DNA from: CAIMUS01 sp963708455
GTDB lineage: Bacteria; Pseudomonadota; Gammaproteobacteria; Competibacterales; Competibacteraceae
Reading direction: 5' to 3'
Length of the DNA: 64,000 nt
NCBI GenBank assembly: GCA_963708455.1
Contig: CAVPSQ010000010.1
Coordinates: 1,240,001-1,304,000, forward strand
In this document: in pieces, positions 52,917-61,822 of the stretch
Numbering within the stretch: position 1 is the stretch's first letter
Layout: each line of letters starts with the position of its first letter
Position numbers and translations under genes: made by a program
Notes under the pieces: generated by a model
What the model saw: the letters and a program-made list of their open reading frames with translations, nothing else
What the model was told of the DNA's origin: nothing
Databases searched by the model: none

Positions 52917-54221
52917 ATGGAGCTGACAGGTTGGGGTAAATACCCGGTTATTGATTCGGATATCAGCACACCTCTTACACGAACTGCGATCAAAAATATT
53001 CTTACCGGCCATCGTCCGTTCAGGGGAATTGCCCGCGGTCTGGGCCGCAGCTATGGGGACAGTGCACTTGCCAGGCAGGTGGTGAGCACTGCTTATCTGG
53101 ATCATCTGCTTGCCTTTGACGACAGCGCCGGGTTGCTGACCTGCGCCGCCGGCCTGAGTCTGGCGGAAATTCTGCGAATTTTCGTGCCTCGCGGCTGGTT
53201 CTTAGCGGTTACTCCCGGCACCAAGTTCGTGACCGTAGGCGGGGCCATCGCCAGCGACGTCCACGGCAAAAACCATCATGGCGAGGGTAGTTTCAGTGAC
53301 CATGTGGAGTCATTCCACCTGGTACTCGCCGATGGCAACACAGTTAATTGCTCGCGTGAGGAAAACTCGGAACTGTTCCATGCCACCTGTGGCGGCATGG
53401 GACTTACTGGCATCATCGTAGATGCCACCTTCAGGCTTAGACCCGTGAGCAGCGCCTACATCGATGCAACCCTCATCAAGGCCGCTAACTTGCAGGAAGC
53501 CCTGGAGTTGTTCGAGACCTACCACCAAAGCACTTACTCAGTGGCCTGGATCGATTGCCTGGCCACCGGCAGCAAACTGGGCCGTTCTCTGCTGATGTTG
53601 GGCGAACATGCCGGGGATGGCCCTCTGCTGCCTGGGAAGCAAGGCGCGCTGACGGTGCCCATGGACATGCCCGGCTGTCTGCTGAATCACTACTCTATTC
53701 AGGCTTTCAATACGCTCTATTATCACCGTATGCGGCAGCAGCGCACCCAGCGTGTCGTACACTATGAGCCATTCTTCTATCCCCTCGATAGTATTCATTA
53801 CTGGAATCGCATTTACGGCAAGGGTGGCTTTACCCAGTATCAGTTCGTGGTGCCCCGTGAAGCCGGACTCACCGGGATGACCACCATCCTGAACCGGATC
53901 GCGCAATCCAAACGCGGTTCATTTCTGGCGGTATTGAAAACCTTTGGCGTCGCTAACGCCAATCATCTCTCCTTCCCTATGGAAGGCTACACGCTCGCCC
54001 TTGACTTCAAGCTCGATCGCGAGTTGTTTCCTCTGCTCGATGAGTTGGACCGCAGTGTCCTGGATTTTGATGGGCGGCTGTACTTATGTAAGGATGTACG
54101 GATGAGCGAGGCCACTTTCAAGCAAGGTTATCCCCGCTGGGAGCAATTTGCAGGGGTGCGCAGACGCTATGGGGCTGACACGGTGTTCAATTCCTTACAG
54201 TCGCAACGATTGGGACTTTGA
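52917..54221 (+). CDS. DprE1-like FAD-dependent decaprenylphosphoryl-ribose oxidase
   Basis: A 434-residue vanillyl-alcohol-oxidase-type flavoprotein. FAD-binding segment RGLGRSYGDSALA and TVGGAIASDVHGKNHHGEGS match DprE1, including the HGKNHH site that handles the isoalloxazine in mycobacteria; GGMGLTGIIVDATFRL also agrees. Predicted role: oxidise the 2'-hydroxyl of polyprenyl-phosphoribose. The next gene starts seven bases later. Confidence 0.88.
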   Translation: MELTGWGKYPVIDSDISTPLTRTAIKNILTGHRPFRGIARGLGRSYGDSALARQVVSTAYLDHLLAFDDSAGLLTCAAGLSLAEILRIFVPRGWFLAVTPGTKFVTVGGAIASDVHGKNHHGEGSFSDHVESFHLVLADGNTVNCSREENSELFHATCGGMGLTGIIVDATFRLRPVSSAYIDATLIKAANLQEALELFETYHQSTYSVAWIDCLATGSKLGRSLLMLGEHAGDGPLLPGKQGALTVPMDMPGCLLNHYSIQAFNTLYYHRMRQQRTQRVVHYEPFFYPLDSIHYWNRIYGKGGFTQYQFVVPREAGLTGMTTILNRIAQSKRGSFLAVLKTFGVANANHLSFPMEGYTLALDFKLDRELFPLLDELDRSVLDFDGRLYLCKDVRMSEATFKQGYPRWEQFAGVRRRYGADTVFNSLQSQRLGL

Positions 54222-54227
54222 AATTGT

Positions 54228-54965
54228 ATGCAAAAGATACTCATGATTGGCGCCACGTCGGCCCTAGCGGAAGCCACAGCGCGACTGTTCGCCCAACGCG
54301 GCGACCGCTTGTACCTGCTGGCGCGCAACCAGGAGCGCTTGCAGGCCATGACCAGCGACCTCAAAATCCGAGGGGCGGAGTCAGTCCAGTTCGCGCTCCT
54401 TGATGTCAATGACTTCGACCAACATCGACACGTACTGGCAACGGCTGTTAAAGCGCTGGAGGGTATCGATGTCGTGCTGATCGCCCACGGCACGCTGCCC
54501 GACCAGAAAGCCTGCGAACAATCCGGTGATCTCACCTTACAGGAGCTGAACACCAACGCCATCAGCACCATTGCCTTGCTGACTCACCTGGCGAACAGCT
54601 TCGAGCGACAGGGCCACGGCGTCATCGCCGTGATCAGTTCGGTGGCGGGCGACCGGGGCCGCCAGTCCAATTATATCTACGGAGCGGCCAAGGGCGCCGT
54701 GACAGTCTTTCTGCAAGGCCTTCGCAACCGTCTGTATAAATCGGGCGTGCAGGTGCTCACTATCAAGCCGGGTTTTGTGGATACACCCATGACAGCCAAT
54801 TTTAAAAAAGGACTGCTCTGGGCACAGCCTGAAACAATTGCTAAAGGTATTAGCAGCGCTATCGACAAACGTAAGGATGTGGTTTACCTGCCCTGGTTCT
54901 GGCTTTTTATCATGCTGATTATTAAAGCTATTCCCGAGCGATTCTTCAAACGACTGAAGCTTTAG
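54228..54965 (+). CDS. DprE2-like short-chain reductase
   Basis: A 245-residue SDR: ILMIGATSALAEATARLFAQ is the nucleotide-binding strand with the A-T-S-A variant typical of DprE2, VLIAHGTLPDQ, SSVAGDRGRQSNYIYGAAKG (catalytic Ser, Tyr, Lys) and KPGFVDTPMT. It would reduce the keto intermediate made by the oxidase to give the arabino epimer. A C-terminal hydrophobic stretch (YLPWFWLFIMLIIKAI) may hold it at the membrane. Confidence 0.9.
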   Translation: MQKILMIGATSALAEATARLFAQRGDRLYLLARNQERLQAMTSDLKIRGAESVQFALLDVNDFDQHRHVLATAVKALEGIDVVLIAHGTLPDQKACEQSGDLTLQELNTNAISTIALLTHLANSFERQGHGVIAVISSVAGDRGRQSNYIYGAAKGAVTVFLQGLRNRLYKSGVQVLTIKPGFVDTPMTANFKKGLLWAQPETIAKGISSAIDKRKDVVYLPWFWLFIMLIIKAIPERFFKRLKL

Positions 54966-55088
54966 AGAAAGCGCCCGCGTAATAAAAGCGCACGATGCAT
55001 TTATCGAAACACGGATACATAACTGCCGCGTCTTTACTCGCAGCAAGGAATAACCGCACTCTGCTCGAAAGGTTTGGCTAGGATAGAA

Positions 55089-56034
55089 ATGATAGACAAA
55101 AACGCTAAAATCGTACTCACCGGCGCCGCCGGCCTGGTAGGGCAAAACCTGATCGTCGAATTGAAGGCACAGGGTTACACCTGCCTGACAGCGATCGACA
55201 AACATGAATACAATCTCGGCATTCTGCGGAAACTGCATCCTGATGTGGAGGCGATTCAGGCTGATCTGGCCGAACCCGGTTCCTGGATAGACGCCTTGGC
55301 CGGCGCCGCCTGCGTAGTGCAGTTGCACGCGCAAATCACGGGCAAGTTCCCGGATCTGTTCGTGCGCAATAACATCGAGGCGACCCAACAGGTGCTGGAA
55401 GCCATGCACCGGCACCAGACGCCTTATCTGGTCCACATCAGTTCCTCCGTCGTCAATTCCGTCGCCGATGACGATTACACCAATACCAAAAAGGCGCAGG
55501 AAGCTCTAGTCAGAGGCAGCGGCATCCGCCACTGTGTGTTGCGTCCAACACTAATGTTCGGCTGGTTCGATCCCAAGCATTCTGGGATGGCTCGCCCGGT
55601 TCATGGAAAAAACGCCGATCTTTCCCATCCCGGGTCATGGCCGCTATATGCGGCAACCACTGTACGAGCGCGACTTCTGCCGCTGCGTCATCAAATGCAT
55701 CGAACGCGAGCCGGAAGGTGAGATTTACGATATCGTCGGCGACACCCGTATCGACTACGTGGACATCATCCGCACCATCAAGCAGGTCAAGGGCTTGCGC
55801 ACACCGATTGTGCACATTCCCTACCCGCTCTTTGTCGGGTTGCTACGGGTCTATGCTTTGTTCAGTCAAAAGCCCCCCTTCACCGCCGATCAACTCAAGG
55901 CGCTCAGCGCCGGCGATGAGTTCCACGGCATCGATACGGCAGCCGTGTTCGGGGTGCGGCAGACGCCGTTCGAACAGGCGATCGGCGAGAGTTACTGCGA
56001 CCCGCGTTACAGCCACATTATTCTAAAGCGATAA
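55089..56034 (+). pseudogene. NAD-dependent epimerase/dehydratase, one frameshift
   Basis: Starts MIDKNAKIVLTGAAGLVGQN (Rossmann loop GAAGLVG), with ISSSVVNS. Frame one ends in FGWFDPKHSGMARP; dropping a T from CATTCTGG at about 55580 continues HLGWLARFMEKTPIFPIPGH and YERDFCRCVIKCIEREP, to 56034. The active Tyr-x-x-x-Lys is DDYTNTKKAQE. The surrounding operon is intact, so the shift may be an assembly error. An extended SDR acting on a nucleotide sugar or lipid-linked sugar is likely. Confidence 0.8.
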
Positions 56035-56050
56035 GCACCAAGGAAAGAGC

Positions 56051-57349
56051 GTGAATAAGAAACAATTCGCCGTGATCGGCGCCGGCCCGATGGGCCTGAT
56101 GTGCGCCATAGAGTTGTTACAGCGGGGTCATGCAGTCGACCTGTGGGAGCGCGACGACCGCATTGGCGGCATGTCCGCCAGTTTCGACTTCGACGGGTTG
56201 GAAATCGAACGCTATTATCATTTCATCTGTAAGACCGATTTCCCGCTGTTCGAACTGCTGGACGAACTGGGTGTCAGCCATGCCCTGCGCTGGAGCGACA
56301 CCCGGATGGGCTTCTACTACAACGGCCGCCTCTACCGCTGGGGCACGCCCTTCGCGCTGCTCGGTTTCAACGGCCTGGATATGCTCAGCAAGGCGCGCTA
56401 CGCCCTGCATGTCATGTACACTAAAGGCATCAAGGACTGGACCACGTTGGACAAGGTCAGCGCCACGCACTGGCTTAAAAAATGGCTTGGCGAACGGGGT
56501 TACAACGTGCTCTGGAAGCGCCTGTTCGAGCTCAAATTCTACGAGTATACGGACGCGCTCTCGGCGGCCTGGATCGGCACCCGCGTCAAGCGCGTGGCGC
56601 TGTCGCGCAACAGCCTGCTCCAGGAAAGTCTGGGCTATCTGGAAGGCGGATCGGCGACCCTGCTCCGGGCTATGGAGAATTTCATCCTGGAACATGGCGG
56701 ACGCATCCATCTCAAGGCGGGCATCGAGCAGGTGGTGACTACTCAAGGTCGGGTGCAGGGACTGCGCGCCAGTGGGGAAATCCGTCCCTACGACGCAGTG
56801 TTATCGACCGTTCCGATCCAGTATGTGCCCCGCCTGGTCCCGGACCTGCCCGAAGCTTTTGTGGCGCGCATCCGGGCCATCCACAACATACCTGTCGCCT
56901 GCGTCATTCTGAAGCTGCGGCAACCGCTCAGTGAGAATTTCTGGACCAACATCAATGACCCTGCCATCGCAATCCCGGGCGTGATCGAATACTCCAACCT
57001 CAACCGGGTAGGCCCGGCTATCCTGTATGCGCCTTTCTACATGCCGAAGACCCATCCCAAATGGAGCTATTCGAATGACGTCCTGATCGATGAAGTCATC
57101 GGCTACCTGTCCAAGCTGAATCCTGCGTTCCAACCCGACTGGGTACTCGGGCGGCACTGCCATCGCTACGATTTCGCTCAGACCGTGTGCCCGCCCGGCT
57201 TTTATGACCTGCTGCCGCCGATGCAGACGCCCGTGGAAGGCTTTTTCATGGCCGACACGTCTTATTATTATCCTGAGGATCGCTCCATTTCGGAGAGCGT
57301 GCGGGTAGGGAAAGCACTGGTCGGTGCGGCGCTCGGCACAACGGTATGA
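56051..57349 (+). CDS. FAD/NAD(P)-binding oxidoreductase (protoporphyrinogen oxidase-like fold)
   Basis: A 432-residue protein from a GTG at 56051 with AAGGAAAGAG upstream. FAD loop VIGAGPMGLMCAIELLQRGH, RIGGMSASFDFDG, and a C-terminal EGFFMADTSYYYPEDRSISE cofactor-binding segment. Related proteins lie in lipopolysaccharide and glycan clusters and include UDP-galactopyranose mutase relatives. The stop overlaps the GtrA start. Confidence 0.88.
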   Translation: MNKKQFAVIGAGPMGLMCAIELLQRGHAVDLWERDDRIGGMSASFDFDGLEIERYYHFICKTDFPLFELLDELGVSHALRWSDTRMGFYYNGRLYRWGTPFALLGFNGLDMLSKARYALHVMYTKGIKDWTTLDKVSATHWLKKWLGERGYNVLWKRLFELKFYEYTDALSAAWIGTRVKRVALSRNSLLQESLGYLEGGSATLLRAMENFILEHGGRIHLKAGIEQVVTTQGRVQGLRASGEIRPYDAVLSTVPIQYVPRLVPDLPEAFVARIRAIHNIPVACVILKLRQPLSENFWTNINDPAIAIPGVIEYSNLNRVGPAILYAPFYMPKTHPKWSYSNDVLIDEVIGYLSKLNPAFQPDWVLGRHCHRYDFAQTVCPPGFYDLLPPMQTPVEGFFMADTSYYYPEDRSISESVRVGKALVGAALGTTV

Positions 57350-57747
57350 TTTCCGGCCGCTTCATGAAATTCGTTATTGCTGGCGGCTTAGCGGCCCTGG
57401 CCAATTTCAGTTCCCGCATCCTGCTGAGCACGCTATTTCCGTACGTCGTGGCCATCATTCTGGCCTACGGTATTGGCATGGTGACCGCATTTATCCTTGT
57501 GCGCCTGTTCGTCTTCGAGCGCAGCGACAATCCACTGCATCATCAGGCTTTTTGGTTCACCCTGGTCAATTTCGCGGCGGTGCTGCAAACCATTGGCATC
57601 AGTCTACTGTTCGCTCACCTGATTTTTCCCCACTTGGGCTTCGCTTGGCATTCCGAAACCGTCGCTCATGGGATCGGCGTGATCTTTCCGGTATTCACCA
57701 GCTACCTGGGGCATAAGCATTGGTCATTCCGGTCGAACACCCGTTGA
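57346..57747 (+). CDS. GtrA family membrane protein
   Basis: A 133-residue protein with four membrane helices: MKFVIAGGLAALANFSSRIL, YVVAIILAYGIGMVTAFILV, FTLVNFAAVLQTIGISLLFA and a final one ending SYLGHKHWSFR. The FV..G..A...N and N..... F..K.W.F patterns mark GtrA, thought to flip lipid-linked sugars. Last gene of the envelope-glycan operon begun at 52917. Confidence 0.92.
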   Translation: MISGRFMKFVIAGGLAALANFSSRILLSTLFPYVVAIILAYGIGMVTAFILVRLFVFERSDNPLHHQAFWFTLVNFAAVLQTIGISLLFAHLIFPHLGFAWHSETVAHGIGVIFPVFTSYLGHKHWSFRSNTR

Positions 57748-57770
57748 GCAGCGCCTCTTGTTGCTGACCC

Positions 57771-58715
57771 TCATTCCTTGAGCAGCATCTCCCTGGCTGC
57801 TGCCAGTTCCTGGCGCTGGTCGTCGTCGACTTCGGGGTAATGCAGATCGAGCCCCTCCAGCGCGTCCACGATGGCAGCGGCGACCATCAGGCGGGTGAAC
57901 CACTTGTTGTCCGCTGGGACCACATACCAGGGAGCATGCCGGGTGGCCGTATTGCGGATCATGTCTTCGTAAGCCGTCATGTAATCGTCCCAGTAATGCC
58001 GTTCCCGGGTGTCAGCGGTGGAAAATTTCCAGTTCTTCTCCGGCTGATCGAGCCGTTCCAGAAAGCGTTGCTTCTGCTCTTCCCTGGAGACATGCAGGAA
58101 GAATTTAAGTATCAGGTAACCATTGCGAGCGAGATAACGCTCCACGGCGCTGATGTCCTCGAAGCGTTCCTTCCAGATGCGCTTGGTGACCACCTGTGAC
58201 GGGAGTTGCTGTTGCTCCAGTATTTCCTTGTGCACGCGTACCACCAGCACTTCCTCGTAATAGGAACGGTTGAAGATGCCGATCCGGCCTCGTTCTGGCA
58301 GCGCTTTCATGCAGCGCCACAGAAAATCGTGATCGAGGTCCTCCTGGGAGGGCGCTTTGAACGAGTACACCTGACAGCCTTGTGGATTTACTCCGGACAT
58401 GACGTACTTGAGGGTCCCATCCTTGCCGGCGGCATCCATCGCCTGCAGGATGAGCAGCACACCCCAACGGTCCTGCGCATACAGCATATCCTGCAATTCG
58501 CTGAGCCGTTTGACGCCTTGTTGCAGTAGTTCCCTGGCCTCGTCCTTGAACTCCGATTCCAGGCCGTGCGTATCCCCGGGATCGATGTGCTTGAGCCGGA
58601 ACTTATCGCCAGCAGTAATACAATAGGGCTCGATGAATTTTGCGATCTTCTCGCGATTGATTTTCGCCACTGGGAATTCCTCCACACCAACTGGATTGCC
58701 GGTCGTCGCGCCCAC
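57771..58715 (-). CDS. ppk2: Polyphosphate kinase 2 family protein
   Basis: A 314-residue kinase. Walker A in LQAMDAAGKDGTLK, the PPK2 lid and acidic motifs in GRIGIFNRSYYEEVLVVRVH and WKFSTADTRERHYWDDYMTAY. Length and the 'ERHYWDDY' block are as in class III PPK2 proteins that phosphorylate AMP or ADP with polyphosphate. Start is a GTG; a second GTG ten codons in is possible. Convergent with gtrA and divergent from lutA. Confidence 0.92.
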   Translation of the reverse strand: MGATTGNPVGVEEFPVAKINREKIAKFIEPYCITAGDKFRLKHIDPGDTHGLESEFKDEARELLQQGVKRLSELQDMLYAQDRWGVLLILQAMDAAGKDGTLKYVMSGVNPQGCQVYSFKAPSQEDLDHDFLWRCMKALPERGRIGIFNRSYYEEVLVVRVHKEILEQQQLPSQVVTKRIWKERFEDISAVERYLARNGYLILKFFLHVSREEQKQRFLERLDQPEKNWKFSTADTRERHYWDDYMTAYEDMIRNTATRHAPWYVVPADNKWFTRLMVAAAIVDALEGLDLHYPEVDDDQRQELAAAREMLLKE

Positions 58716-58868
58716 TCGGCGGCATTTCTTTAATTTAACTTCCTGTATTCACGCTCAGTTTTTATACTACGGAGGCCGTCGTTAGAGAGAACTATCCAGA
58801 GGATTGCGAGGTCTCTACCGATAACCACCCTCTGGCAGCAGCGCTGCCACAATCAGCGGAAAACAACA

Positions 58869-59609
58869 ATGCCTGAACGTCCTGATAAAGTCTATTACTT
58901 CGGCACCTGTGTGGTCGATCTCTGCTATCCCCAGGCAGGTATGGCGGGCATCGAACTGCTTCAGCGGCAGGGCATCAAGGTGATTTTCCCCCAGGAGCAA
59001 TCCTGCTGCGGCCAGCCGGCCTACAACTCCGGTTTCCCGGTCCAGGCGAAAGCGGTCGCCCGGCAGCAGCTCAAAGCCTTCCCTAACGACTACCCTATCA
59101 TCGCGCCGTCGGGTTCCTGCGCCGGCATGCTGAAACACCACTATCCCCGCCTGTTCGCCGGCGAACCTGAAGAAGCGGAGGCCGGACGCTTCGCCGGTTG
59201 CGTCTACGAGCTGACCGAATTCCTGGTGCGGGTTCTCGACCTCCAGTTGGAGGACCGGGGACAGCCAATCAAAGTCACCTGGCATTCCTCTTGTCACGCT
59301 TTGCGCGAGATGGGCAGTATCGACTATTCCAAGTCACTCATCCGGCAATTGCACAATGTCGATCTGGTAGAATTGCAAAACGAGCGGGAGTGCTGCGGTT
59401 TCGGCGGGACGTTCGCGATCAAAATGCCAGCAGTTTCAGGCGCGATCGTCAGGGACAAGGTCGAAGATATCCGCCAAACCGGCGCCGCGCTGCTGCTGTC
59501 CAGCGATTGCGGTTGCCTGCTCAATATCTCAGGCGCCCTGGAATATCAGAACATTCCCATTCCCGCGAAGCACATCGCCGAATTTATTCTGGAGCGGACC
59601 CATGGGTGA
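58869..59609 (+). CDS. lutA: Lactate utilization Fe-S protein LutA
   Basis: A 246-residue protein with the paired CCG domains of this family: EQSCCGQPAYNSGF and ERECCGFGGTFAIK, and SGSCAGM and SSCHALRE in between. It oxidises L-lactate together with LutB and LutC. The stop lies eight bases beyond the start of lutB. Confidence 0.95.
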   Translation: MPERPDKVYYFGTCVVDLCYPQAGMAGIELLQRQGIKVIFPQEQSCCGQPAYNSGFPVQAKAVARQQLKAFPNDYPIIAPSGSCAGMLKHHYPRLFAGEPEEAEAGRFAGCVYELTEFLVRVLDLQLEDRGQPIKVTWHSSCHALREMGSIDYSKSLIRQLHNVDLVELQNERECCGFGGTFAIKMPAVSGAIVRDKVEDIRQTGAALLLSSDCGCLLNISGALEYQNIPIPAKHIAEFILERTHG

Positions 59610-61035
59610 ACATGCCGTCGTCGATTTTCAGCAGAACTTCGCCAAGGCGCTGAGCGATCAGCAACTGCGGCGCAACCTTAAAACCGCCATGAGCAGCCTG
59701 AGCCTGAAGCGCAAGGCAGTGTTTCCCGACAAGGCAGAATTCGAGCAGCTGCGCGCCGTCGGTCAAGCCATCCGGCAACGCTCCCTGCGCAAGCTGCCGG
59801 AACTGCTGGAACAGCTCGAACGCAACTGCACCGCCAACGGCATCCAGGTGCATTGGGCTGAAACGCCAGCGGAGGGCAATCGGATCTTTCTGGACATCAT
59901 CCGTCGCCACCAGGCGCGCCGAGTCATCAAAGGCAAGTCGATGGTCTCGGAGGAAATGCACCTGAACCATTTCCTCGAGCAGAACGACATCGAAGCGCTG
60001 GAAACCGATCTGGGCGAATACATCATCCAACTGGATCACGAAACGCCCTCCCATATCATCGTCCCGGCCATTCATAAGAACAAGGATCAGATCGCCAAGC
60101 TGTTCCACGAACGCATCCCTGACACGCCCTATACCGAAGTCATCGAGGAACTGAACGCGATTGCCCGGCAGACACTGCGGCGGAAATTCTTCAACGGGGA
60201 AATCGGCGTGAGCGGCGTGAATTTCGCCGTGGCCGAAACCGGCACCCTGTGCCTGGTGGAAAACGAAGGCAACGGCCGCATGTGCACCACCGTGCCGCCG
60301 GTGCATATCGCCGTGATGGGGCTGGAGAAGGTAGTGGAACACCTGGCGGATGTACCGCCCCTGCTGCGCCTGCTCACCGGCTCCGCCACTGGACAGGTGA
60401 TCACTACCTATTTCAACATGATCACTTCGCCGCGCAAGCCGGGTGAAAAGGATGGTCCCCAAGAAGTCCATCTGGTGATTCTCGACAACGGCCGCTCGCG
60501 CATTCTGGCCGACCCCGAGCGGCGGCAGACCTTGCAGTGCATCCGTTGTGGCGCCTGCCTGAACCATTGCCCGGTCTACACCCGCCTGGGCGGCCATGCG
60601 TATGGCTATGTCTACCCCGGCCCCATCGGCTCGATCCTGACACCACAGATGGAAGGGCTGGATATGGCCGGCGCGATGGCCTTCGCCTCCAGTCTGTGCG
60701 GCGCCTGCGACGAGGTCTGTCCGGTCAAGATCCCCATTACCCAGATTCTGCGGCGACTGCGCAACGAAAGTTATGGCAATGCGCCCGGTCCAAACCCGGT
60801 GGCGGGCAACGGCTATAAGTATAACTTTGTCGAAAGTATGGCCTGGAAAGGCTGGTCGCTCATGAGCACCCATCCCGCTCTCAACGCCCTCGGCAGCCGA
60901 GCGCTCGGCCTGCTGGGTTCGCATCTGCCCAAGACCGGCCCGTTGAAACCATGGACCAGCGTCCGCACCGTTCCCAAACTGACCAACAAGAGCCTGCACC
61001 AATTAGCCAAAGAAAAGGGTCTCGACGATGAATGA
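59602..61035 (+). CDS. lutB: Lactate utilization iron-sulfur protein LutB
   Basis: A 477-residue protein: N-terminal DUF162 part with GVSGVNFAVAETGTLCLVEN, then two [4Fe-4S] motifs CIRCGACLNHCPVYTR and CGACDEVCPVKIPI, and a C-terminal tail with WTSVRTVPKL. Length is as for B. subtilis LutB. The lutC ATG overlaps its end by eight bases. Confidence 0.95.
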   Translation: MGEHAVVDFQQNFAKALSDQQLRRNLKTAMSSLSLKRKAVFPDKAEFEQLRAVGQAIRQRSLRKLPELLEQLERNCTANGIQVHWAETPAEGNRIFLDIIRRHQARRVIKGKSMVSEEMHLNHFLEQNDIEALETDLGEYIIQLDHETPSHIIVPAIHKNKDQIAKLFHERIPDTPYTEVIEELNAIARQTLRRKFFNGEIGVSGVNFAVAETGTLCLVENEGNGRMCTTVPPVHIAVMGLEKVVEHLADVPPLLRLLTGSATGQVITTYFNMITSPRKPGEKDGPQEVHLVILDNGRSRILADPERRQTLQCIRCGACLNHCPVYTRLGGHAYGYVYPGPIGSILTPQMEGLDMAGAMAFASSLCGACDEVCPVKIPITQILRRLRNESYGNAPGPNPVAGNGYKYNFVESMAWKGWSLMSTHPALNALGSRALGLLGSHLPKTGPLKPWTSVRTVPKLTNKSLHQLAKEKGLDDE

Positions 61036-61684
61036 CAGCGCCCGCGAGCGGATTTTTGCCAATCTGCGCGCCGCCCTGCGCCAAGGTGGGTTCGACGCGC
61101 CTCCCGCCGCATCCCCGGCGCTGTTGACGCTCAACCGACAGGAGCGCATCGACCGCCTGATCAAGCTGATGGAGAATATGCACACCCAAGTGCAGCTGGT
61201 TAAGCGGGATACCTGGCTGGAGGCGCTCAAAGCGTTAGTCAAGGAACGGCGGTTCAACAACCTGCTCTATGGACCGGGCAGTCCGTTCGGCGCAACTCTG
61301 GAAAACCACTGGGCCGACGATCTGCCGCCGCTGCTTCCTTATAGTGAATCTATCGAAAGCTTTAAGGAAACACTGTTCGGGATCGACGCCGCTATCACCT
61401 CGACTAAAGGCGGCATCGCGGAAACGGGCGCCTTGATCCTGTGGCCGGATATCCATGAACCCCGCCTGATGTCGCTGGTCCCGACAGTGCATATCGCCGT
61501 GCTGGACGCTGACCGCATCTACAGCACTTTTCTCGACGCCATGACTGCCGAACGCTGGCAGGACGGCATGCCGACCAATGCGCTGCTGATTTCCGGACCG
61601 TCCAAAACGGCGGATATCGAACTAACCCTGACCTTCGGCGTGCACGGACCCAAGGAACTGGCGTTGTTCATTGTGGACGGCTAA
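61028..61684 (+). CDS. lutC: Lactate utilization protein LutC
   Basis: A 218-residue DUF162 protein: TSTKGGIAETGALILWPDIH and SLVPTVHIAVLDADRIYS, then GPSKTADIELTLTFGVHGPK, which is the family signature. It completes the LutABC complex. No regulator of the LutR type is in view. Confidence 0.94.
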   Translation: MNDSARERIFANLRAALRQGGFDAPPAASPALLTLNRQERIDRLIKLMENMHTQVQLVKRDTWLEALKALVKERRFNNLLYGPGSPFGATLENHWADDLPPLLPYSESIESFKETLFGIDAAITSTKGGIAETGALILWPDIHEPRLMSLVPTVHIAVLDADRIYSTFLDAMTAERWQDGMPTNALLISGPSKTADIELTLTFGVHGPKELALFIVDG

Positions 61685-61759
61685 ACGCCGTCCCTGGGCT
61701 CGCCGGCACCCCCGCCGGTGACCCGTAAATTCCAACGATAAGGCCTAACCCCTCCCCCT

Positions 61760-61793
61760 ATCCTCTCCGGCTTCAGGGCGTACTGGAGAGGAT
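61760..61793. terminator. Stem-loop between lutC and the D-lactate dehydrogenase gene
   Basis: ATCCTCTCC and GGAGAGGAT form a nine-base stem with a 16-base loop. No T run follows, so it is a weak terminator or an attenuating or processing structure. A GGCTCGCCGGCACCCCCGCC palindrome precedes it at about 61693. Confidence 0.35.
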
Positions 61794-61822
61794 TCGTTCA
61801 CACCCAGAGCGAGGTTTACCGC

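Noticed and set aside
59584..61002. A 472-residue minus-strand frame opposite lutB
   Set aside because: Antisense shadow; lutB has the full set of cysteine motifs on the plus strand.
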